DNA of 64,000 nt from contig NZ_JANFAU010000011.1 of NCBI RefSeq assembly GCF_026130605.1, forward strand, positions 62,001-126,000. Reading direction: 5' to 3'. The DNA comes from Sphingomonas lycopersici. GTDB lineage: Bacteria > Pseudomonadota > Alphaproteobacteria > Sphingomonadales > Sphingomonadaceae. A program made the position numbers and the translations under genes. The notes beneath the pieces were generated by a model. It saw only the letters and a list, made by a program, of their open reading frames with translations, made no database searches and was not told the DNA's origin. This document shows, one piece after another, positions 57,820-64,000 of the stretch (position 1 is the first letter of the stretch; each line of letters starts with the position of its first letter).

Positions 57820-58755
57820 CTAGAAACTCACCGCATGCGCGCCCTTAAGCCCGAGCATCTGCCGCGCTTCCTCCGGCGTCGCCACCTGCAGCGAAAGCTC
57901 TTCGGCGATGCGGCGGATCTTGGCGACCTGATCGGCGTTCGAGCGCGCCAGCTCGCCCTTGCCGATATAGAGGCTGTCCTCCAGTCCGACCCGGACATTG
58001 CCACCGAGCGCCAGACTCACCGCACCGATCGACATCTGGTGACGCCCAGCCCCGATCACCGAGAGATAATAATCCTCGCCGAACAATTGGTCGGCGATCG
58101 ACACCATATGCAGCAAATTGGCGGGATGCGCGCCGATACCGCCGAGAATGCCAAAGATCCCCTGAATGAAGAACGGCGGTTTGACGAGCCCGCGATCTGC
58201 GAGATGGGCGAGCATGTAGAGATGGCCGATGTCATAGCATTCGAACTCGAACCGCGTGCCATGCCCCTCGCCGAGATCCTTCATCACCTTTTCGATGAAG
58301 CCGGGCGTATTGACCGCGATCCGTTCACCGGATGAGGCGACATAGGCTTCTTCCCAATCGTGCTGCCAGGTCGAAACGCGCGCGCCGGCCGCGGCATAAT
58401 CGAAATTCATCGTGCCCATGTTGAGCGAGGCCACTTCCGGCGAGAAACGCTTCGCCGCCGCGAGCCGCTCTTCGCCCGACATGCCGTTGCTGCCCCCGGT
58501 GGTGATATTGATCACCGCATCGGTCTGCTGCTTGATCCGGGCGAGGAAGGGCGCGAACAATTCGGGGTCGGCGGACGGCCGGCCATCCTTGGGATCGCGC
58601 GCATGAAGGTGGATGATCGACGCGCCAGCCTGTGCTGCGGCGACCGACTGTTCGACGATCTCGTCCGCCGTCACCGGCAGATGCGGCGACATCGAGGGGG
58701 TGTGGATCGATCCTGTGACCGCACAGGTAATGACGACCTTCTGGCTCCGTTTCAC
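57820..58755 (-). CDS. BKACE family beta-keto acid cleavage enzyme (DUF849)
   Basis: A 311-residue BKACE protein, which reacts a beta-keto acid with acetyl-CoA to give acetoacetate and a new acyl-CoA. The metal-binding site is in SIIHLHARDPKDGRPS near residues 44-59, and the TCAVTGSIHTPSMSPHLPVT region at the N-terminus is conserved. GFIEKVMKDLGEG and FEFECYDIGHLYMLAHL also fit. The start is ATG 58755. It sits between the DAO oxidase and the aminotransferase on the same strand, which suggests that the aminotransferase or oxidase makes its keto substrate. Confidence 0.92.
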   Translation of the reverse strand: MKRSQKVVITCAVTGSIHTPSMSPHLPVTADEIVEQSVAAAQAGASIIHLHARDPKDGRPSADPELFAPFLARIKQQTDAVINITTGGSNGMSGEERLAAAKRFSPEVASLNMGTMNFDYAAAGARVSTWQHDWEEAYVASSGERIAVNTPGFIEKVMKDLGEGHGTRFEFECYDIGHLYMLAHLADRGLVKPPFFIQGIFGILGGIGAHPANLLHMVSIADQLFGEDYYLSVIGAGRHQMSIGAVSLALGGNVRVGLEDSLYIGKGELARSNADQVAKIRRIAEELSLQVATPEEARQMLGLKGAHAVSF

Positions 58756-58802
58756 GTTTCGCCCTTTCCCAATAAAAATGATGTGTCGCGCGGATCGCGC
58801 CG

Positions 58803-60116
58803 TCAGAGCGCGCGCAGCGCCGCGAGGATCTGATCGAGGGTGAAATCCACCTCCGCCACGCCCATCGGCGTGGAGAGATTGAAGATCAGCGTCGGCGCGG
58901 TGAGCACGCCATGATTCATCAGGTGACGATGCACCGCCACCTGCTGCTCGCCGAACCCGGCGGCATAGACGATGTCACGATAGCCGCCGAACGGGCGATC
59001 GCTGAGCGAGAGCATGGCGAGCGATTCGACGCCCTGCACCTGCCCCTCGCGCCCGGCGATAGCGAGGCATTCACGCAGCCCGGTGCGAAGCCGGTCGCCC
59101 AATCCGCGCAAATGCGCGAAGGAATCGGGCGTCAGCAAGCGCATCGCCGCGAGGCCGGCCGCCATCGTCACCGGATTGGCATTATAGGTTCCGCCATGCG
59201 GCACTTTCGGCGCGCCATCGTCGAAGCCGAACACCGCCATGACATCCGCCCTGCCGCCGACCGCCCCAACGGGAAACCCGCCGCCGATGATCTTCGCCAT
59301 CGTGGTGAGATCAGGCGCGAAGCCCCAGCGCCCCTGCGCGCCGTGATAGCCGAGCCGCAGACAATAGACCTCGTCGAGGATGAACAATGCGCCGATCTTG
59401 CGCGTCATCTCGCGCAGCATCGCCAGATAATCGTCCGCGATCGGCACCAGCCCCAGACGCGACGGGATCGGATCGATCAGCACCGCCGCAAGATCGGCGC
59501 CATGCGTCTCGAGCAAGGCGCGGGCCGCGGCCACGTCGTTCCACGGCAGCACGATGACGTCGTTGAGCACACCTTCGGGCTGGCCGGCATAATTGGCCAC
59601 GCTGCGCGGCTGGGTCACCTCACCCCAGGCGGGCGCCCGCGAGGATTGGCTCACCTCCGCATGATCATATCCGCCGTGATAGGCGCCCTCGATCTTCGCG
59701 ATCTTGGCACGCCCGGTATAGGCGCGTGCCGCCTTGATCGCCATCATCACCGCCTCGGTGCCCGAGTTGGTGAAGCGAAGCTGTTCCACCCCCGCCAGCC
59801 GGTCGACGAGCAGCTCAGCGAGCTCGATCTCGGCTTCGGTCGGCAAGGCGACCGCGGTCAGCCGGCGGAGCTGCGCGTGCGCCGCCTCCATCACCGCGGG
59901 ATGGCCGTGCCCATGAATCAGCGCAGTATAATTGTTGAGGAAGTCGATCCGCTCGACACCATCCTCGTCGGTCACCCGGCAACCATGCGCATGATGCGCG
60001 TAGACCGGATAAGGCTTGAAGAAGATCGTCTGCCGCGAATTGCCGGACGGCATCACGCGCCGCGCGCGCTCATAGAGTCGCGCCGATCGCGAGGCCTGAT
60101 CGGGATAGACCGTCAT
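58803..60116 (-). CDS. Class III aminotransferase (GSA/beta-transaminase-like)
   Basis: A 437-residue PLP enzyme of the glutamate-1-semialdehyde aminomutase-like branch of class III aminotransferases. QLRFTNSGTEAVMMAIKAAR is the PLP-phosphate region, ALFILDEVYCLRLGYHG holds the Asp binding the pyridine N, and TMAKIIGGGFPVGAVGG holds the catalytic Lys. The VMPSGNSRQTIFF N-terminus and the length recall beta-phenylalanine aminotransferase (about 434 residues), which is also in this branch. AAGGA precedes ATG 60116. Substrate class is inference. Confidence 0.87.
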   Translation of the reverse strand: MTVYPDQASRSARLYERARRVMPSGNSRQTIFFKPYPVYAHHAHGCRVTDEDGVERIDFLNNYTALIHGHGHPAVMEAAHAQLRRLTAVALPTEAEIELAELLVDRLAGVEQLRFTNSGTEAVMMAIKAARAYTGRAKIAKIEGAYHGGYDHAEVSQSSRAPAWGEVTQPRSVANYAGQPEGVLNDVIVLPWNDVAAARALLETHGADLAAVLIDPIPSRLGLVPIADDYLAMLREMTRKIGALFILDEVYCLRLGYHGAQGRWGFAPDLTTMAKIIGGGFPVGAVGGRADVMAVFGFDDGAPKVPHGGTYNANPVTMAAGLAAMRLLTPDSFAHLRGLGDRLRTGLRECLAIAGREGQVQGVESLAMLSLSDRPFGGYRDIVYAAGFGEQQVAVHRHLMNHGVLTAPTLIFNLSTPMGVAEVDFTLDQILAALRAL

Positions 60117-60222
60117 ATCGCACATCCTTTTCGAAACGCAGATCCACGGGCGGGCCGATTCCACGCGCCGTTTCGCGGCAACGCCGGCGTCGAAATTGGC
60201 GACAGCGCGCTTTATTCGTAAT

Positions 60223-60241
60223 TTGAGATCGTGAATATCTG
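60223..60241. promoter_or_regulatory. Regulatory element D (aminotransferase promoter)
   Basis: TTGAGATCGTGAATATCTG, about 105 bp upstream of the aminotransferase start on the minus strand. It resembles element A (GAGATATC-ATATC) with a 2-base change in the middle. Confidence 0.5.
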
Positions 60242-60307
60242 TTATTTCACGACGCTGTCAAGCGACGCGGCTGGTGCGGCAAAAGCGTTGCCTCGGGTCA
60301 TTTAATC

Positions 60308-60326
60308 GGTATATGATATCTCGAAT
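60308..60326. promoter_or_regulatory. Regulatory element C (CocE hydrolase promoter)
   Basis: GGTATATGATATCTCGAAT; its reverse complement reads ATTCGAGATATCATATACC and matches element A over the GAGATATC-ATAT core. It lies 20 bp before the ATG of the CocE-type gene. Confidence 0.65.
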
Positions 60327-60346
60327 TATGCGCGAGGAAGCGGACG

Positions 60347-62068
60347 ATGACGATGCCGGCGGATTTCGATTCCTACTCGGAATATGTCGTTATGCGCGAC
60401 GGCGTGCGGCTGGCGGTTCAGGTGTTCGGCGCCCCGGGCTTTCGCGAGACGCGCGGCCCCGCGGTGGTCAATTTTACACGCTATGGCCGGGCGACGCCGG
60501 GCGCGGTACGCGCAGCCCCGACGAGCGAGACGCGCGAATTCGTTCGACAGGGCTTCGTCATGGTTTCGGTCGACGTGCGCGGAACGGGCGCCTCCTTCGG
60601 CTCGCGGCCGCGAGGCAAGGGACGCGAGGAAGTCCTCGATTATGCCGGCATATTCGATTGGGCGATCGCGCAACCCTGGTCGGACGGGCGGCTATTCTGC
60701 ACCGGCGTCTCTTATGGCGGCAATGCCAGCGAGTTGGCGCAGGTCAACCGCCACCCCGCGCTGATCGCGGTCGCACCGCGTTTCACCGATTTCGATCTTT
60801 ACGAGCATTTGCTGTTCCCCGGCGGCATCCCGAACCAGATTTTCGCGAAAGTATGGGGCGAACTGACCGCGGCGCTGGACCAGGGCCGGAATGACGATCC
60901 GCAATTGCCGGATGCGGTGCGCCAGTCGCCGGGGAGCCGCCCCGATACTTTCGTCGACGGCGATGACGGCGCGCTCTATCGCGCAGCGCTTGCCGACCAC
61001 GCGGACAATGTCGGCTTTCTCGAGGCAATGGACGGGGTCGCGTGCCGCGACGACATGATCCGCCCCGGGGAGCCGAGCACTAATTTGTGCGATCTTGTCG
61101 ACGAGTTGGAGGCTGGCGCGGTGCCTGCCCTGCACTGGGCAAGCTGGATGGACGCTGGCACTGCCGCCGGGGCGATTGCACGCTTCCTGTCGCTCGACGC
61201 GCCGATGCGGATCAGGATCGGCGCCTGGAACCACGGCGCGCGCGAGAATGCCGATCCCTATGCCGACAAGGAGGGTGCGGCGCACCCGAACCTCGCCGAC
61301 CAGATCGCGGACATCGCGACCTTCTTCCGCGATGCGGCAACCGGTCCCGTCCAGTACAAATCGATCTGCTATCTGACGCTCGGCGCGAATATCTGGCGCG
61401 AGACCGAGGTGTGGCCGCCGCGTCATATCGCCGATTACCGCTGGCGGCTCGCTCCCACCGCATTGCATGCGCAACCACTCTCAGAACCGATCGGGAAGGA
61501 TCGGCTTGTAGTTGACTTCAACGCCGGGACCGGTGCGACGACACGCTGGTCCACCCAGGTCGGGCGCGACGTCGATTATGCCGATCGCGCCGCGGCCGAC
61601 CGACAACTGCTTTGCTATACCTCGGCGCCACTCGATCACGATCTTGAGGTGACGGGGACGCCGCTGCTGACGCTCAGCGCATCCTTTTCGGCAAGCGACG
61701 CCACGCTGATCGCCTATCTCGAGGACGTCGCGCCCGACGGCCGCGTCATCTATCTTACCGAGGGCGGCCTTCGCCTGATGCATCGCGGCCTGTCCGCCGC
61801 GCCCGCGCGCTATATCCGGCCCGGACCCAACCGCTCGTTCCGGCGCAGCGATAGCAGCGTCTATACGCCGGGCGTCATGGAAACATTGTCGCTGCCGCTT
61901 CTCCCGATATCGGTCGTGTTTCGCGCCGGCCATCGCATCCGGCTGGCGCTGGGCTGCGCGGATAGCGACAGCTTCCAGCGCGTGCCCGCTACGGGCGATC
62001 TCGAGATGATCGTGGATTGCGCTCTGTCCCAGCTTATCCTGCCCTCGGCGCCGTTTCAGGCGGCATAA
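60347..62068 (+). CDS. CocE/NonD family hydrolase (S15-like)
   Basis: A 573-residue alpha/beta hydrolase of the CocE/NonD (X-Pro dipeptidyl-peptidase S15-like) family, which cleaves esters or amides. The nucleophile Ser 122 is in LFCTGVSYGGNASEL; VDVRGTGASFGSRPRG (about 75-90) is the family's oxyanion-hole block. The C-terminal jelly-roll domain (about 400-573) has LSLPLLPISVVFRAGHRIRL. GAGGAAG precedes the ATG. There is no signal peptide. It is divergent from the aminotransferase with elements C and D in between. Confidence 0.92.
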   Translation: MTMPADFDSYSEYVVMRDGVRLAVQVFGAPGFRETRGPAVVNFTRYGRATPGAVRAAPTSETREFVRQGFVMVSVDVRGTGASFGSRPRGKGREEVLDYAGIFDWAIAQPWSDGRLFCTGVSYGGNASELAQVNRHPALIAVAPRFTDFDLYEHLLFPGGIPNQIFAKVWGELTAALDQGRNDDPQLPDAVRQSPGSRPDTFVDGDDGALYRAALADHADNVGFLEAMDGVACRDDMIRPGEPSTNLCDLVDELEAGAVPALHWASWMDAGTAAGAIARFLSLDAPMRIRIGAWNHGARENADPYADKEGAAHPNLADQIADIATFFRDAATGPVQYKSICYLTLGANIWRETEVWPPRHIADYRWRLAPTALHAQPLSEPIGKDRLVVDFNAGTGATTRWSTQVGRDVDYADRAAADRQLLCYTSAPLDHDLEVTGTPLLTLSASFSASDATLIAYLEDVAPDGRVIYLTEGGLRLMHRGLSAAPARYIRPGPNRSFRRSDSSVYTPGVMETLSLPLLPISVVFRAGHRIRLALGCADSDSFQRVPATGDLEMIVDCALSQLILPSAPFQAA

Positions 62069-63102
62069 GCCGCCAACACCACCTCCAGTGCGGCAAGGCC
62101 GTCCTGCGGCGGGCAGGAGGGTCGCAGGTCGTGGAGAATTTCCGCCGCGAATTGCTCGATCTGCGCCCGGAAATGCGCCGGCGGCGGCGCGGCGGCGATC
62201 GGCACCTGCCGCAACCCGCTGTCGTCGCGGTGGTAAAGCAGATTGGCATAGTGAAACACACGCAAAGCGCCGCGCTCGCCGTGGATATGGATGCTGCCCG
62301 GATTGGCATCCCATGCCCCGCCCGGCGCATAGCCATCGGCGCCCCAGGACGCACCTGCGCTGAATACCCCTTCCCCCGGCAACAGCGACGAAAAGGTGCC
62401 ATCGTCATAGGCCAACAGCCCGATCGCGCCATTGGCCAACCGCATCGACAGGAATTCCGGGGCAAGCGTTTCGCCGCTGACGTTGCCGCGCCCATGCGCC
62501 TCGGTCACCGCCGAATCGGTGAGCCAGGAGAAAAGATCGACGAGGTGGACGCCGTGATCAATCAGTCCCATGCCGGTGCCACCCGGCCCGCCCAGCGGAT
62601 AGTGGCCGGGCGGGAGCGCGTTCTGCCGTCCCGGACCTCCCCCATCGACCACGCTTTCGCGCATCAACCGGATCCGCCCCAGCGCGCCCGAGGCGATGAG
62701 CCGCCGTGCCTCAACGAGCGCGGGCAGGAAGCGATAGGAAGCTCCATAATGGAGCCGGACGCCAGCGCTTTCGCAGCGCGCGATCATCGCCGCGGCGGAT
62801 TGCGGGGTCAGCGTCAGCGGCTTTTCGCACAGGATATGGACGCCCGCATCGGCGCATTGCGCGACGATCGCCTCATGCGTCGCCGGCGGCGTCGCGACAC
62901 AGGCAATGTCGATCACGCGCGACGCCAGCAGCTCCGCCACGCTCGCATAGCGCGCGAACGGGCCCGCCAATTCGCCGTCGAGCGCACCCGGCGAGGCATC
63001 CGCCACCGCGACGACATCGACCCGCTCGCTCGCACGATAGGCGGCGAGATGGACGCGCCCGACGCCCCCCAATCCGATGATGCCAACCCTCAACTTGCGC
63101 AA
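62056..63102 (-). CDS. Gfo/Idh/MocA family oxidoreductase
   Basis: A 348-residue NAD(P)-dependent dehydrogenase. The nucleotide motif is VGIIGLGGVGRVHLAAY near the N-terminus and the catalytic Lys is in HILCEKPLTLTPQ near residue 93; LIDHGVHLVDLFSWL holds a further conserved His/Asp. The start is TTG 63102, with AGGTC about 4-5 bases upstream; GTG 63114 is a weaker alternative. The 3' end overlaps the CocE gene by 13 bp. It is divergent from the isochorismatase-like gene, with element E between them. It may reduce or oxidise a sugar, inositol or hydroxy acid. Confidence 0.9.
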   Translation of the reverse strand: MRKLRVGIIGLGGVGRVHLAAYRASERVDVVAVADASPGALDGELAGPFARYASVAELLASRVIDIACVATPPATHEAIVAQCADAGVHILCEKPLTLTPQSAAAMIARCESAGVRLHYGASYRFLPALVEARRLIASGALGRIRLMRESVVDGGGPGRQNALPPGHYPLGGPGGTGMGLIDHGVHLVDLFSWLTDSAVTEAHGRGNVSGETLAPEFLSMRLANGAIGLLAYDDGTFSSLLPGEGVFSAGASWGADGYAPGGAWDANPGSIHIHGERGALRVFHYANLLYHRDDSGLRQVPIAAAPPPAHFRAQIEQFAAEILHDLRPSCPPQDGLAALEVVLAAYAA

Positions 63103-63126
63103 ACCGGACCTCACTGGTATAAATAT

Positions 63127-63146
63127 GCAATATGAGATCTCAATTT
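63127..63146. promoter_or_regulatory. Regulatory element E (oxidoreductase/hydrolase promoter)
   Basis: GCAATATGAGATCTCAATTT; its reverse complement reads AAATTGAGATCTCATATTGC, close to element A. It lies between the divergent Gfo/Idh/MocA and isochorismatase-like genes, 36 bp before the latter's ATG. Confidence 0.65.
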
Positions 63147-63181
63147 CTATGATCGCGCCGGATTGCGCAAGGAGAAAATCG

Positions 63182-63727
63182 ATGCTGGCCTCCCGCGCCG
63201 CCGCGCAATTGCTGGTGATCGACGTGCAGGAGCGCCTGCTTCCGGCGATCAACGGGGCGGAGCCGATGCTGGCGGGCTGCCAACGACTAATCGAAGCGGC
63301 GCGGCTCGCGGCGGTGCCGACGACCGTTTTCGAGCAGAATCCGGCAAAGCTGGGCGCGACGCATCCGGCGCTTCTCTCACGGGCAGGCGACGCGCCGGCG
63401 CTGACCAAGATGAGTTTCTCAGCGCTCCGCGACGAAGTCGGGCGTGCCCGCCTGACGCATCATCCCGATCGCGGCCAGATCGTCGTCTGCGGAATCGAAG
63501 CCCATGTCTGCGTGCTGCAAACCGCGTTCGACCTGAGGGCGGCGGGCTTCGATGTCTTCGTCGTTGCCGACGCGATCGCCTCGCGCGCAACCGCCTCGTG
63601 CGATGTCGCCATCGCGAGGATGCGTGACGCCGGGATTTCGATCGTCACAAGCGAGATGATCGTGTTCGAATGGGCCGAGCGAGCCGGCACGGACCTGTTC
63701 CGCGCACTTTCCCGGCTCGTGCGATAA
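63182..63727 (+). CDS. Isochorismatase-like cysteine hydrolase
   Basis: A 181-residue hydrolase of the isochorismatase fold, which includes nicotinamidases and N-carbamoyl or ureido amidases. The catalytic triad is Asp 14 (LLVIDVQERLLP), Lys 76 (ALTKMSFSAL) and Cys 110 (GIEAHVCVLQTAFD). AAGGAG lies 8 bases before ATG 63182, so the longer upstream frame from 63077 is not used. It is likely to cleave an amide bond in the substrate or a by-product of this cluster. The GntR gene follows on the other strand. Confidence 0.92.
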   Translation: MLASRAAAQLLVIDVQERLLPAINGAEPMLAGCQRLIEAARLAAVPTTVFEQNPAKLGATHPALLSRAGDAPALTKMSFSALRDEVGRARLTHHPDRGQIVVCGIEAHVCVLQTAFDLRAAGFDVFVVADAIASRATASCDVAIARMRDAGISIVTSEMIVFEWAERAGTDLFRALSRLVR

Positions 63728-63739
63728 GAAGCGGTGCGG

Positions 63740-64000
63740 CTATTGCGTCCGGCGCGGGCGGCCGCGCTTGGGGGACGGGATCGCGGCGGGGAGATCGTCC
63801 TCTTGCCCGAGCGACGCCTTCAACGCCTCGCGCCCCTGACTGATATCGGCGACGATCGCATCGCGCGCCGCGACAGCATCGCCGGCGGCGAGCGCATCGA
63901 TGATGTTGCGATGGTGATCGGAGATCTCGTGGCTGTGGTTCTCCGGCCGCTGCCGCGAGATCGAGGGGCCGATCTGAAGCCACAATCCTTCGATGAGGCT
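63740..64000 (-). CDS. GntR family regulator, FCD domain, 5' end outside the window
   Basis: The C-terminal 86 residues of a regulator; the frame stays open to the last base of the window. HHRNIIDALAAGDAVAARDA is the last helix pair of an FCD ligand-binding domain, in which the first His contributes to the metal site. The tail (SPKRGRPRRTQ) is basic. The DNA-binding N-terminus lies beyond the window. FCD-type regulators bind organic acids, and this one is the obvious candidate for the GAGATATC elements in the cluster. Confidence 0.8.
   Translation of the reverse strand, partial: SLIEGLWLQIGPSISRQRPENHSHEISDHHRNIIDALAAGDAVAARDAIVADISQGREALKASLGQEDDLPAAIPSPKRGRPRRTQ

Noticed and set aside
1..64000. 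CRISPR arrays, rRNA genes, insertion sequences
   Set aside because: No regularly spaced direct repeats of 23-40 bases, no rRNA sequence and no transposase frame were seen on either strand.

Overview
The window looks like a chromosomal segment of a sphingomonad (Alphaproteobacteria, Sphingomonas-like). I infer this from the very GC-rich coding sequence, the ybgC-tolQRAB-pal order, a 1540-residue NAD-type glutamate dehydrogenase, a DivK-type response regulator, DUF3572, and several palindromic intergenic repeats. No 16S gene is present, so genus is inference only.

Layout. 1-5.3 kb: the end of an unknown gene, then the Tol-Pal envelope cluster. 5.5-13.2 kb: housekeeping genes (SDR, pterin dehydratase, zincin-like metallopeptidase, ccmA-ccmB haem exporter, TauE/SafE permease, a cytochrome b plus molybdopterin lipoprotein pair, cyclopropane synthase, argG). 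13.2-18.3 kb: three tandem large polytopic membrane proteins, the last two paralogous, possibly GT-C-like. 18.3-29.4 kb: GNAT, RidA, HAD, DUF3572, DivK, L33, a GDT1-like membrane protein, Dps, the large glutamate dehydrogenase and a PAS protein.

29.5-36 kb: a tRNA-Thr(CGU) followed by a P4-type integrase and AT-richer cargo: a 739-residue protein with a PD-(D/E)XK-like signature, and an overlapping DUF262 / HEPN gene pair. This is the best candidate for an uncharacterised anti-phage or abortive-infection locus. 36-43 kb: a TetR-controlled RND efflux system (adaptor, pump, outer-membrane factor, and an HxlR regulator after the pump) with two matching TetR-type operators. 43-50.7 kb: redox enzymes and regulators (FAD oxidoreductase, two SDRs, methyltransferase, NmrA-like protein, AraC-GyrI regulator), then an apparent ABM-SDR-ECF sigma-SRPBCC operon.

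51-64 kb: a catabolic cluster: phytanoyl-CoA dioxygenase-like protein, GPH sugar-type transporter, carboxylesterase, M81 (MlrC-type) metallopeptidase, FAD amine oxidase-like protein, BKACE (DUF849), class III (GSA/beta-transaminase-like) aminotransferase, CocE/NonD hydrolase, Gfo/Idh/MocA oxidoreductase, isochorismatase-like hydrolase and an FCD-type GntR regulator cut by the window end. Every divergent promoter in this cluster carries a related GAGAT-ATC-ATAT element, so the genes probably form one regulon. The enzyme set fits hydrolysis of an ester or peptide conjugate, transamination of a released beta-amino acid, and BKACE cleavage of the beta-keto acid; that pathway is inference.
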